From Microplitis mediator (lineage: Eukaryota; Arthropoda; Insecta; Hymenoptera; Braconidae): 64,000 nucleotides of DNA. Shown here in pieces: positions 23,455-34,705 of this stretch. The first letter of the stretch is position 1. Each line of letters starts with the position of its first letter. Location of the stretch: positions 23,552,459 to 23,616,458 of the forward strand of contig NC_079969.1 of assembly GCF_029852145.1 (NCBI RefSeq), written 5' to 3'. A program made the position numbers and the translations under genes. The notes under the pieces are model-generated. The model saw only the letters and a program-made list of their open reading frames with translations. It searched no databases and was not told the origin of the DNA.

Positions 23455-24909
23455 TCTAGAATTTTTTTATTGCTGTTGCTTAATTACCTGATACTTTTTT
23501 TTATTTTAAGTATCTCAGTAGTGAAAAATAAGAAAAAAAAAATCGGTATTTAATTTCACAACATTAAAATTTTGAAGTCAATAATTTCGAAGCATGATGA
23601 AAAAAAAAATAACGTCTTTTTAAGCGAAATTTTAATAATGAATTTATAATCAAGTAAATTTTTGCTTCTGTTATATAGAAATTTTCCTTATTTTTTCAAA
23701 AATCTAAAGTATTTAAAAAGTTTTGAGAATACGAAATGTATAAAAAAAAAAAAATGAGACGGAATAAGAGGAATTAAAACAGCAAAGACGTGCACTTGAG
23801 GCAATACAAAAGTACTTTTTAGTGTCACCATCATCATCATCAGCATCAGCCCTAGCTCTAGTCTCTACTGTATATAGTACAGTGCCAATCTATTACAATC
23901 TTACTTACGAATTGCAGAGGTGACGTCACTGACAATGGGAGGTCGAGTCGTGATTAAAGATCGAGACTACGTAAAAACTGCTGAAGAGTGTGTGTGCTCG
24001 TGAGTTAGAGTTAAGCGTTTTTAAACTACTTCCAGACCTTTTATTTCTTTCAGTACCAACCGACGACATTGAAAAATATTACCCTCGCTAAATTTAAATA
24101 AATATTATTTTTATTTCCAACACGGTTTGGATTTTAAATTTTTTATAAACTCGATAAAATTTAATTAAGAAGCTTTAAAAAATTATTTACTCGAGGATAA
24201 ATAAAGTGTCCTCTTAATGTTGTCTTTAAAAATTTTTAATTCTATCAATGCAAACCCATAAAAATGTTATTTCGAAGTAATTATCGTTTTAATGAGTAAT
24301 TTGGCGCCTCGAATACGTTGTACAATTCGATTTAACGTTAGCTATTATATTATTTTGAGGTGAATATCTTCTTGTGAGGAGTAACGAGTATCCGGGCACT
24401 CATCTCATTCGTCGCAGCGTCGTAAGCACGCGTCGAGACGATAAATTACCGTTCTCACTCGAGGGTCCGTATTATACATAAGGTTTCAATAATATACACA
24501 CACACACACATATATTTATATATATACCCATCTAATATACATAAAAATTGCAAAATCTTATTCATCGCAGTATAAACGCGAAATTTGTCAAAAGTCGGGT
24601 AATTTATAGTTTTTAGTTCTTTTAAGACGTATTTTTGAAATTTTGATTATTATGAATATATGATAAAAATATTTGAATGATTGGAAATTAAATTGTAATT
24701 ATCCAGGTGTAGAAATTTGATCTGTTTTCGGAACCGCGACAACGTATCCGTGGACAAAATATCCTTAAGAAAAATTAAATTATGAAATTACATTTTTGAA
24801 AATTTTGTACGCATTTTCGGTTTACTATATGTGGAAATTATTTAAATATAAGATACTAAAACAGGATTAAAATTTACACTTGTAATATTTGTATTTATGT
24901 ATGATCATG
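23455..24909. promoter_or_regulatory. Low-repeat intronic DNA with a GC-richer core
   Basis: 23820-24060 (CATCATCATC triplets, TGACGTCACTGAC, a palindromic CRE-like TGACGTCA) and 24380-24480 (GTCGCAGCGTCGTAAGCACGCGTCGAG) are less A/T-rich than surroundings and have no open frame. A CA tract lies at 24495-24510. Candidate regulatory DNA by composition only. Confidence 0.3.
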
Positions 24910-25184
24910 TCCGAGTCGAAATTTAGAGTCAATATAGACCCTTCTATCCCGAAATAGATCCGATTGAGAGCCCTGTAGTCCTCTAGCTCCGACTTTGAAC
25001 CCAGAGATCTGAACATTCACTGAGAGGTCCGATTTTGAACCTTCAAGTCCGACAATATTAGTCCCGTAATAAATTTCGATTCATTATAGTTAAATTATTT
25101 ATGATGATATAAAAAATTAAAGATTTTTTAAAATTAATTGTAAGCATAATTGTTTTGACATTCAACAAAATTTATATAAAATTA

Positions 25185-25251
<67 letters not shown>

Positions 25252-25652
25252 CTATATTATTATTAATTTATTATAAAAAATTGAACTATTAACAGCTTTT
25301 GCTATATATTTTGATAATTTTAATTGAAATTATTTGAACCATTGTAAATGCAAATAAAATCCAGAGTAACATAGATTATTATTAATCATAATATTAATAA
25401 TGCTAATGATATTAATAATGTGAATATTATTATTACAATAAAATAGGGCTCGGAGGTTCAAAATAGGACCTAATTTTGATTTTCATCAGTTCCTATATTG
25501 AACCCTAAAGTGCTGAAAACGGAAATTTGTAGCACTTCAGGGACCAAAATCAGACCTAATTTAACCTGGAAACAGACTCTATTTTGAGCCTCCAAGTCCG
25601 AAATACATCCGACTTTAGAAGGTTCAAAATGGGCTCGAAATTTCGACTCGGG
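24910..25652 (+). mobile_element. CCCGAGTCGAAATTT-TIR element, copy 1
   Basis: Ends CCGAGTCGAAATTTAGAG and CTCGAAATTTCGACTCGGG. It contains GGTCCGATTTTGAACC-type phrases repeated in both halves. Near-identical to 37890-38593 and in the same orientation, but longer because of a pure ATT microsatellite at 25186-25250. The short frames at 25470-25655 and 25584-25835 are artefacts. Confidence 0.92.
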
Positions 25653-27543
25653 CAATGTATTGATTACTATTTATATCTAATATGGCCAAAGACCAAAAAC
25701 CAAAAAACACAAAGCGAGAATTTGCTTTTGTATTCAAGAAAAATTTTTAACAGTTTAGAGGCGATAGAAAACATTGAAAATAAAAAAAAATCTGAACTGG
25801 TCTCAATGTATACTATAGTACTCAAAACGAAGTAAAATTAACGTCATAAAAATTTTGTAATAATATTAAAATTTTTTCAGTGAATTAACATTTCAAAGAA
25901 TTATTAAAAAATTAAGATCTGAGCTGATGATTGTCTCATATAATAAGAATCTTCGTAAGAATACCCACGAGATTTATCATGAATTCTTTCAACAGACAGA
26001 CGAAAGAATAAAATATTAAAAAAATTCAGTTCTTCCGACGAATTGGTCTTTGAAATGTGTAGTACAACATTAAACGCAGGTATATAAACATGATAATAAT
26101 AAAAAAAGAACTAGGACAAAAAGATTTTTTGAAAGGCATCACATCATCGTGCTGTCTAATAGCAGAGATATAGAAATAGAGATGGGCATAAAGAGTATAT
26201 CGGATATCACAATATTGTGAGGAAGCGCCTCCGCGAGCAATAATGGCGGTCTGGAAACCGATTATCATAACAAGAACCCGAGTATTTGGTAGTCCTATCA
26301 CGAGGATACATCTTGACGACACGCATTACCACGGCGTTAGACAATATACCACATAACTATGTACGAGGTGTCATACACACTCATTTACAGTAGTCTATAT
26401 AGTATTTCACCTACAGCTACAAGCGTATCCCGTTTAGGGTCTTATTGTCATGTTAATGGGAACAATGCCAATCCCATTAGCATGGCATATAGGGTTACCT
26501 ATGTTGGCCCCATTGCTGATTATGCTTCCGGATATACGCGCGTATCAGGATCAGGTAGTAGAAAAGGTCAATTTTTTGCTACGATCCGTGTCCTTTGTAT
26601 CCGCGGCCACCTCCGCCTACTTTTTCTTTTTTAATGTTTTTATTTTTAGACCCTCGACCGGTTTCTTGTTGGTTGGTTTTATTTTTTAACCCGCGTAGTC
26701 TGGTAAAATGGTGAGACCTAGAAGGCTAAATGTCAACAGCTAACGGCCTGGGTTTTTAGTTAGCGGATTATGTAGTACCTACTAAAAGAGAATACCCCGA
26801 TACGATGCTGTGTATTTTATGTGTTGAGTATTATAGGGTTGCTTTTATAATATATATGTATGTATATACAGGGCATAGACATCAGGGTGTCATCTAGTAG
26901 GGCATCATCGGGTTAGATCCTTTGATATGTTGGATGTAGTCGAAAAGGTCACGTGAACTTGGCGAAATGGTGGATTATGACGCCAAGGTTTTAAAGGGAT
27001 ATTAACCTGTGAATCGAGGTTTTGTTCTGGACAGTGTTCGCCAACGGACTATACGAGTTTGTAACTATGTAAATGTTAAAGCCGCACACGGTTTAATGCC
27101 GATGGTGTGTGAAATAATTCGGGTATGCAAAGTATGCTGACAGTGCCGGCATGTGTATTGATAAATTCACTGGACAGCGTAAACAATGCCACAACAATGT
27201 CGATTATATCCATACGGCTATGCTTGTCGATGGCTTATATTGCTGTTGTTTATAGTAAAGGTTGTTGGTTCGTAATATAATTATTTATCGACTGTACTGT
27301 TTACGAGCTCGAATTCGAATCCACGGATTTATTGATTAATTGTTGTTTCCCCGCGGGTAATTGGAAAATTCTCACACGATATTTTAGGTTACATTGAAAT
27401 AAGTGCCAGTCAATTGTATGCACTATAGATCATTTCATTTTTTACGATTAGATCTAGTCAAGCAACGTAATAACAGTGTATTGAATTAACACTCGTTTTT
27501 TTTTTTACACTGACGAATCATTTTTTACTGCGCATTTTGCAAG
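25653..27543. promoter_or_regulatory. Longest low-repeat stretch of the svp intron
   Basis: 26020-27330 is near-balanced in composition, has no MITE ends I can find and no simple repeat. Two overlapping plus frames (26359-26634, 26450-26689) and one minus frame (26026-26322) are open by chance; none matches a family I know and none has good splice or start context. Best read as unique intronic DNA, possibly regulatory or an unrecognised non-coding exon. Confidence 0.3.
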
Positions 27544-27636
27544 TTTTTTTATAACTGAGTTATTTCTGCTGAGATAAAAAAATTGGAAGGGGTTTTGGAG
27601 TAAATACGGGTATAACCTTAGAAAAATTTTGTATTA

Positions 27637-28384
27637 GGGGAAGGTGGGGCAGAGCGGCCCCCCTAAGCCAATAATTATTTTTTGTGGCTTTCAACCATAA
27701 GATCACTTTACTTTTGTCCTATTTCGAACAAATTTATGGACATTTTGCCAAAATTCTGAAAAAAATGTTTTTTTTTTTGTGGGGCAGAGCGGCCCCCCTT
27801 CAAAAAGTGATAAAAAATTTTTTTTTTTCGTTTTTTTTTTTTTTAAATTGTTTTCATCATTAAGAATGTATTTCTTTCTCTTGACAACTATTTTTGGTTT
27901 TATATTACTCGAAAAAAATTTTTTAAAGCGTAAAAAATCGTTCACTCTCGATTACCTTAATTACTACTTGTTATTTAATAAAAAAAAACATCAATTCTAT
28001 AATTTTACTTTATTTCAAAAATTTATCAACTAAAAAAAAAATTTAATTTTTATAAATTTTTAGTGACCAAATTTGCCTCTTACATAGAGAAACGGCCGAA
28101 AAATATGAAAAAATAATTTTTTCGGAAGTTTCGGCTGGTCCATTTTGCCCCAGGTGTTATGCGTAGGGCTAGAAATGTGGAATTATAATAATTTTTTTTT
28201 AATTTGATGATAAAAATATGAAAAAATCACTTTTTCAAAATTTTGGGCTTGTCCATTTTGCCCCAAATGTCATGCGTAGGGGTAAAAATGCGCAAACATA
28301 TCGGATTTATAGTAATTAGTCGAAAAAAAAAAAATTTTTTTTTTGGTCAAAATTTCAGGGGGGCCGCTCTGCCCCACCCTCCCC
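27637..28384. mobile_element. GC-ended MITE (GGGGAAGGTGGGGCAGAGCG)
   Basis: GGGGAAGGTGGGGCAGAGCG (27637) pairs with CGCTCTGCCCCACCCTCCCC (ending 28384), extending to GGCCCCCCT/AGGGGGGCC. TA lies on each side. A second internal GGGGCAGAGCGGCCCCCC is at 27781, and TCCATTTTGCCCCA is repeated at 28138 and 28252. 748 bp. Frames at 27703-27945 and 27779-28033 are Lys/Phe-rich artefacts. Confidence 0.88.
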
Positions 28385-28429
28385 TATACGATAAAACGAA
28401 GTTTTGTTACATGTAAGTTGTCACTTATG

Positions 28430-28690
28430 GGATGTAGTTTGAATAAATGATACTGAAGTTAGCAGACGTCTGACAGTTTTTGAATTTTTTTAAAAATGAT
28501 TAACTATAAAAAAAAATGTTTTGAAAAATTGCACCTATAGTTTACTAAATTTTCTACATGTGTATATTTTTAGTTTTCTTTTTTTTTGTCATTAATTTGT
28601 TGAAAAAAAAAATCCGGAAATTGTTAATTGTCTTCTGACTTCAGTGTCACTTGAATAACACTATTATAACTTCATTAACAAATGTGTCTT
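28430..28690 (+). mobile_element. Ancient relative of the CACAGT family, copy a
   Basis: GCACCTATAGTTTACTAAAT, TCTACATGTGTATATTTTTAG and TTGTTAATTGTCTTCTGACT correspond in order to the CACAGT-family blocks GCATCTGTGGC, TCTACGTGCGCACATTTT and TTGTTAACTGTCTGCTAACT. The inverted counterpart is at 34480-34705. TIRs not found. Confidence 0.55.
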
Positions 28691-28924
28691 TTGTTTTATA
28701 CGTGATTTCATAGGCATGTGGATATTTACGGAAGGTACATAACTTGTTGTACTTTTCGATTCATAATAAATCTCACTGCTTTTATAAGAATTCAAAATTT
28801 TGAGAACGTCTTTAGAAAAATCTACCTTCCATTCCGGCTGCCAGATGGCATTTTTTTATAACTTATAGTTATTTTAGCTGAGATAAAAAAATTGGAAGGG
28901 GTTTTGGAGTAACTACGGGTATTT

Positions 28925-29205
28925 TAATCCGAATTTACTCTGTCACTTGGAGTTTCGGAGTTTAAAAAAAAATCACACCGCTATAGAATGAATAGAAATT
29001 TTTTTTTCAGCACAGACATCACTGACTTCTGACATCACAGAATGAAATGGATTTCATTCCAATCCACATCTACTCCAATCCGGAATTTGAAGTTAAAATA
29101 AACTTTGCTCCGGAGTGAAATTCACTCTGAGGGTTAAATAAAAAAAAATCATCCTCTGCATTTACTCCGATTTAATCTGCATTCAATCCGGAAATTTTTT
29201 CAGTT
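28925..29205. mobile_element. CTCCG-family MITE, degraded copy
   Basis: TTACTCTGTCACTTGGAGTTTCGGAG, CCAATCCGGAATTTGAAG, CTCCGGAGTGAAATTCACTC and ATTCAATCCGGAAATTTTTTCAG follow the order seen at 60631-60895. The left end is lost at the 70-bp direct repeat. Confidence 0.65.
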
Positions 29206-29371
29206 TGTTAAAGTGTTCCAAGAATAATCGTAGCAAAAAAAAATTTTTAGTTGATATTCTAATTTTTAAAATAATTGTAGCCAGAAAATTGAAATTATTT
29301 AAAATTAATTGACTTATGAACCATAAAAAAAAAAATCGGTCTGTCAGATGACCCTGCGGGCCAGCCCCAAA

Positions 29372-30126
29372 ACTTCCCGCTGTTTTCGAGCTCGTTGAGC
29401 TCGAAAACATTATTGTGAATACATTTTCGAGCTCTTCGAGCTCGCAAATACTTTTGTATGCCATTGTTTTGTAAAAAACCATTTTTTAGCATTTCTTTCT
29501 CCCACGATATCTCGCGAACGAATTAACCGATTTTGATGGTTGAGGCGGCAATCGACGTGTTTTATCAAGTTCTAAAGCTGATCAAATTTTGAAATCGATT
29601 TATCGAGTCGTTTTTGAGAAATTTCGAAAAAACCAAAAAAAAATTTTTTTTTGAATTCTTTCGTCAACGGTTTCTCTTGAACGAATGAACCGATTTTGAT
29701 GGTTGAGGTGGCATTCGACGCGGCTTATAGAGTTTTAGAGCTGATTAGATTTTGGAATAAATCCATCGAGCAAATTAAAAGTTATCCAAATAAAACATTT
29801 TCGAAAAAATTTTATTTTTGAAATATCTCTGAACGCACCCTACCGATTAAGTTCAAATTTTTACGGCTTCAAGACATTAACAAGCCGCGTCGAATGACAC
29901 CTCAACGATCAAAATCGGTTCATCCGTTCAAGAGTTATGAATATTTACATACATACATACGTACGTACACACATACATACACTCGGACATCATCGTAAAA
30001 TTAGTCAGGATAGCTTCCTAGGACCTCGAAACGTCGACATCTGATGGAAATTCGATTTTCGTAAATCGGACCGAAACCAATAACTTCCCGAATTTTTGAA
30101 AATTTACAATTTTCTTAGCGGGAAGT
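29372..30126. mobile_element. ACTTCCCGCT-TIR repeat element
   Basis: ACTTCCCGCT (29372) and AGCGGGAAGT (ending 30126) are inverted ends. Inside, AACCGATTTTGATGGTTGAGG is present at 29525 and 29690 in direct orientation and as its complement near 29905. GAGCTCGAAAAC/TTTTCGAGCTC stems lie near 29386-29440. ACATACATACGTACGTAC follows at 29945. This resembles a widespread arthropod repeat type; no transposase. Confidence 0.82.
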
Positions 30127-30689
30127 TAATAATAATTGTAATTTAATTTAATATTGAAAGCAATGTAACATTAAAACACATAAATAAGTTAATTTATACT
30201 AATATACATAACTTATATTTTAGAAATGCTAAAAAATATTTAAAGGTCAAAAATTGCTAAAAAATTAGCGACGTCAGCTCGCAAAAGTTGCATTAAATTT
30301 TAAAATTCATTTAAAAGTAACGTCGAATATTTACAAAACTGGATTTCATATATATAATAGTATACAATATAACCAGTCATATTAAATGATGACGTTTTTT
30401 TTTCTCTATGCTATTTCGGGGATTCCTTTCTCTTTTCTAGACCGTCTTCACTATAGAGTTTTTTTATGCTCAATACTAACGCCACTGCATGAAAAATACA
30501 AATAAAAATATGTACTAACTGCCAGTAATAAAGGAATTTTTTAAACCAATAGTTCAAAAAAAAATTTTTTTTTTATTTAAAAAATATTTTTTGTTAAAAA
30601 AATAAATAAAAATTTTCTACAGACGATCACTTCTTTTCTACATAGAATACACGAGGAAATATACTAGTATAGCTTATAAAAATATAATA
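30127..30689. other. A/T-rich DNA upstream of CBS, nothing recognised
   Basis: No TIR pair, open frame or simple repeat beyond A/T homopolymers; a less A/T-rich patch near 30400-30450. Confidence 0.5.
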
Positions 30690-30933
30690 ATAACTAGGTT
30701 ATGTTGCGCGCGCAGAAATGTAGATAGTAGGAGGATATATAATCGATATATTGTATAGACATCTGTGATTTCGTTGCTCTACAAGCGGCTGTAAGTTTTA
30801 AAACTTTAAACACTCTGTGTTTAATTTAAAACTATACCGACTGTATACAATAAATTTTTTAAATTTTTTTCTCAAAATAATTATCATAAAATAAGAGTTT
30901 TTAATAAAATTGAGTGGAATATTTTTGAATAAA
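30690..30933 (+). promoter_or_regulatory. Probable CBS promoter and 5' leader region
   Basis: The interval directly upstream of the CBS start has a GC-rich patch (GCGCGCGC near 30706), a TATATAATCG box near 30736, and a CpG-bearing stretch just downstream that could hold the transcription start. A possible donor (GTAAGT) at about 30791 has no convincing acceptor before the ATG, so an unspliced leader is equally possible. This is inference from composition and position only. Confidence 0.3.
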
Positions 30934-33619
30934 ATGGCAAATCGAGCGTCTAATAGTCCGAGTCAGTGTACATGGACGCCAAATGCTACGAGTCCTCATA
31001 TTAGCCGCAATGTGTAAGTAATTATTCAATTTAATGCTCAGTCGTGTGTTTAATTTATTATTTTATTTTAGATTTAATGACAGAAAAAAAGTACTGCCGA
31101 ATATTTTAGAATGCATTGGCCAAACGCCCATGGTAAAATTAAATAAAATTCCAAAACTCTATGGAATTGAATGCGAAATTTGTAAGTAATTTTTTGTATT
31201 ATTACATCACCTATTCGGTGTTAATTCTGTTTAAATATATGAGAGGATGGTGAAAATATATTAATATGTTAATTAACATGTGTTTACATAATTAGTTTTC
31301 TATGACAGAGAAGAGTAAAGTTGTTAAGTTAATGTTTTATGTTATCAATGCGTTTTTTTTATTTATTCTTCAGTCTGATAACAATTGCGATAAAAGTATG
31401 AAATGTTCTAATTCTCAATTGTTTAGTAATAATAATAATAAATATTTAAGTAATGACTGCTGATAAAAAGCATTGAAATTTTTTTTTCTATTTTATCCGG
31501 GTTCATTTACAAATTTTTTTGCTATTTTTTTTTTTTTTAATGTTTAGAAAAAAATGGTGGGTAAGTTTCCATTAATTGAGTGAGTGCGGAGAGAAAAATA
31601 TTATTTTACTTGACAACAAACTGATGATAAGTTTAAATTTTATTAGCAAGGGCTGATAATTTTGTAACTTTTGGTTGCGATAAATCGGCTGACAATTTTT
31701 CTGCACAAAAAAAATATATAAATGACATATATGTCCCATATATATTTTTTTGTATGGGTCAAAAAGCCCAATAAGATGACAATTTTTGTTTTATTTTTAA
31801 ATTGTGGGGTAAAAAAAATTTATAATTAAAGCAGACGGAAATTGATGTACAAAAAATATGACAGTGTAAAAATTAGGCTTTAACTGGATTTTAAATTAGT
31901 AAGATCATGTGTAATTTTGAATTAAATAATTTTTCAGACGTAAAATGCGAATTTTTGAATCCCGGTGGATCTGTAAAAGATCGGATCGGTTATCGAATGG
32001 TGCAAGAGGCTGAAGACAAGGGATTATTGAAACCTGGTTACACAATAATAGAGCCGACAAGTGGAAATACTGGGATTGGATTGGCAATGGCTGCTGCTGT
32101 CAGAGGATATCGTTGCATTATCGTGATGCCGCAGAAAATGTCTAATGAAAAATTATTTACTTTGCAAGTTCTCGGGGCCGAAATAATACGAACACCCACT
32201 GAAGCAGCATGGGATAGTCCTGAAGGACACATCAGCGTAGCTGAGAAACTTCAGAGAGAAATACCCAACAGTATAATTTTGAACCAAGTATATATATACA
32301 TATTTTTATCTTTAAAAAGTATTTATGCCGATAATTTAATTCTTTAAATTTCCTTTTCTTTCAGTACAATAATCCTGGTAATCCATTGGCACATTATGAT
32401 CAAACAGGCCAAGAAATTTGGGACCAATGTGAAGGAAAAATAGATTATTTAGTTGCTGGAGCTGGTACTGGTGGCACAATTACAGGAATAGGCCGAAAAT
32501 TACGCGAATTATCACCGGGAATTAAAATTGTCGCGGTCGATCCTATGGTCAGTATTTTAGCTGAACCACCAGAACTTAATGAAACCACCAAAACATTTTA
32601 TGACGTCGAAGGTATTGGGTAAGTTAATTTAATATATATTTCATTTTATATAAAAATATGAACAAATTAATTCCAACGGAAAAGTTTAAGCGCGAAAATT
32701 TCTAGGGTTGGCTGCAAAATTATTTTTCACGTGAAATTGACTTCCAATAGTTATATTTATATATATCTGTTAAATTGAGCCCGTAGATTTATGCCCGTCT
32801 ACTCTAATATTTATTTATTGTTGTCTGCAGTTACGATTTCATACCGACTGTTTTGGACCGTACAGTTATTGACAAATGGATGAAAAGTGAAGATACTGAG
32901 TCATTTAATATGTCGAGATTGTTAATAAAAGAAGAAGGTCTGTTGTGCGGCGGAAGTAGTGGATCTGCTGTTTACTTGGCATTAAAACTGGCCAAAGATT
33001 TGCCAAAAGACAAAAAAGTCGTAGTAGTTCTACCTGATGGTATTCGAAATTACATGACCAAATTTGTATCGGACAATTGGATGATCGCACGTGGATACAA
33101 GGTACGGAAATATTGAATTGACATCAAAATTAAAATTCAATTATTTGATTATTTATGACAGTTTTTATTTACTCTGGAGTTTCTTTTATGAACAATTTTT
33201 TTTAGGCTCCACCAGCACCAGTAGGGAGTGAGCGTTGGTGGAACAAACCCTTGCCAGCTGACAAAATTATAAAACCAAAAACTTTAAGAGCAAATACGAC
33301 TTGTAGGGAAGCGTATGATAAATTGAAAAATGAATCTGCTGGTTTTATTTTAATTGTTAACGACAATGATAAAGTAATGGGTTACATTACAATGCAATCA
33401 ATTAGAGCCGGGTTGATGAACAGCTCAACTAAATGGTCGGACACCATTGAGAAGATAATTAACAAACAATTTTACAAGATACCCAATAATTCAAGTCTTG
33501 GACGCATTTCAGTGGCACTGGATAAAGAACTTTTTGTTGTAATTGTCAATGACAATGATAATGGAGAATTTCTTGGTATTGTTACACAAGAAAATATTTT
33601 TGACATTATTAATCAATGA
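30934..33619 (+). CDS. Cbs: Cystathionine beta-synthase, complete six-exon gene
   Basis: PLP enzyme that condenses serine with homocysteine to cystathionine (transsulfuration, cytosol). Exons by splice sites and frame: 30934-31013, 31072-31181, 31938-32287, 32365-32618, 32831-33101, 33206-33619. All introns are GT-AG, with phases 2, 1, 0, 2, 0. The spliced frame is 1479 nt, 492 residues, a little shorter than human CBS (551). Exon 1 carries a haem-type segment, Cys12-Thr-Trp and His22, matching the Cys/His ligands known in animal CBS. The catalytic core shows GGSVKDR with Schiff-base Lys77, TSGNTG at 104-109, GTGGT at 214-218 and GGSSGS at 305-310. Exon 6 (356-492) is the C-terminal Bateman module with two CBS motifs that in animals binds S-adenosylmethionine. 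The start is the first ATG in frame with the haem segment (context AAAATGG). No frameshift or stop interrupts it. An ATG at 31907 is only intron read-through into exon 3. The gene lies antisense to svp, apparently inside its last intron. Confidence 0.97.
31014..33205 (+). other. Five introns of the CBS gene
   Basis: Introns are 31014-31071 (58 nt), 31182-31937 (756 nt), 32288-32364 (77 nt), 32619-32830 (212 nt) and 33102-33205 (104 nt). Donors read GTAAGT, GTAAGT, GTATAT, GTAAGT and GTACGG. Acceptors end in TTTTAG, TTTCAG, TTTCAG, CTGCAG and TTTAGG. The long intron 2 separates the haem-binding N-terminus from the PLP-lysine exon. It is A/T-rich and holds a small hairpin near 31735-31760 (CCCATA paired with TATGGG). 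Confidence 0.93.
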
Positions 33620-33690
33620 AAATTTTAAATTTTGTATTTTTCATGACTTTTTCTAAATATACAAATTTTTTAATTGTAATTGTTTGTCAT
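33620..33690 (+). terminator. Probable CBS 3' UTR and polyadenylation region
   Basis: No canonical AATAAA follows the TGA at 33617-33619 within the next several hundred bases. The nearest plausible signal is the variant AATATA at 33656-33661, followed by T-rich and TTGT-rich sequence that could act as a downstream element. This would give a very short 3' UTR of about 60 nt. Confidence 0.3.
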
Positions 33691-34479
33691 TTTTTTACGT
33701 TTATTTACTGAGTGATTAATTTTTTTCCTCAAACGGGAAGTCGTCGGTTTCCGTGGCGCCGCCAAATAACTTTTTTTCAAATAGCTGTGATTACCCATAC
33801 AAAAAAAAAAAAGAATCGGCCCATTACTGGGTCGTAAATGGCTGCTAATTTTCAAGCATCGGCCAAAGATCGGCTAAATATCGGATGATAACGGTATGCC
33901 AAGCATAGCAATCAATCATCGGCCAAAGCTTGGTCTCAAGAGCACTCGATCAAACAGTTGGCCAACAAACGGCGGTTAATTGTGCGGCGTTTTTGAAGCA
34001 AAAAGACGGCTGCCAATGATTCACCATGCACGGGCCAGTATAGTTAGCCATTTATTTGCCAATCATTGCAAACCAGGCATCAGCCGATTTATGGGAAAAT
34101 TTTGAAGCTCGGCGACTTTGTGGGTTTCTTCAAAAATAGACTAATTCAGACATTTTTTTTTTTAATCTTTGTCTTTAAATGTAGCTTCCGGAAAAAAATA
34201 CAAAAGAAAATTGAAGATATTAAAGTCTATGAAATTTTTGTCTTTTTTGAAAAAGTCGGATTTTTCTCGAAATTCATTTTTCCCGAAAACTAAGCGAGAT
34301 AAAGAAAAAATTTATTTAGACCACGGAAACTGCGGAATTCCCCTAACCTATAATACTTCTTAATATCAACGAGAAATTTCCGCTTGAAGATACAGAAAAA
34401 TGTCGGATAAAAAAAATAATTACGAATTAATTGTGTAATTATACTGGCCATTGAAACTTTTTTTCAATAGATAATTTTT
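33691..34479. repeat. Degenerate ATCGGCCAAAG-motif region downstream of CBS
   Basis: ATCGGCCAAAG and relatives recur at 33819, 33858, 33917 and 33957. CCCATACAAAAAAA (33795) and TTTATGGGAAAA (34088) may be its inverted ends. The frames at 34066-34293 and 34169-34363 are not protein-like. Confidence 0.4.
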
Positions 34480-34705
34480 TAAATTATAAATTTTTGATAA
34501 AATTCTCTGGCGTATAGTAGACAATTAACAATTTTTGGACTTTTTTTTCAACAAATGAATTACAGAAAAAAAAAACTAAAAATATGCACATGTAGAAAAT
34601 TTTAAAATCTGTAGGTGTAATTTTTTTAAATATTTTTTTTTTTTGATTTATAGTTTTGAATAACTTGAAAAATTTATTAGACATCAGTTAACTTCAGTAT
34701 CATAA
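34480..34705 (-). mobile_element. Ancient relative of the CACAGT family, copy b
   Basis: Inverted relative to 28430-28690: AGACAATTAACAATTTTTGG, TTTCAACAAATGAATTACAG, ATATGCACATGTAGAAAATT and GTAGGTGTAATTTTTTTAAA match its complement in order. Confidence 0.55.

Larger units (their letters stand above)
27544..28922. repeat. Direct repeat of about 70 bp flanking a repeat cluster
   Basis: GAGATAAAAAAATTGGAAGG and GGTTTTGGAGTAA..TACGGGTAT occur at 27571-27613 and again at 28880-28922 in the same orientation, with similar TTTTTTTATAACT sequence before each. Between them lie the element at 27637-28384 and the segment at 28430-28690. Confidence 0.75.

Noticed and set aside
31907..32347. 146-codon frame starting MCNFELNN as a separate CBS-like gene start
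   Set aside because: The first residues are intron 2 read-through; the true exon begins at 31938 after TTTCAG and continues the upstream exons in frame. The tail past 32287 is intron 3.
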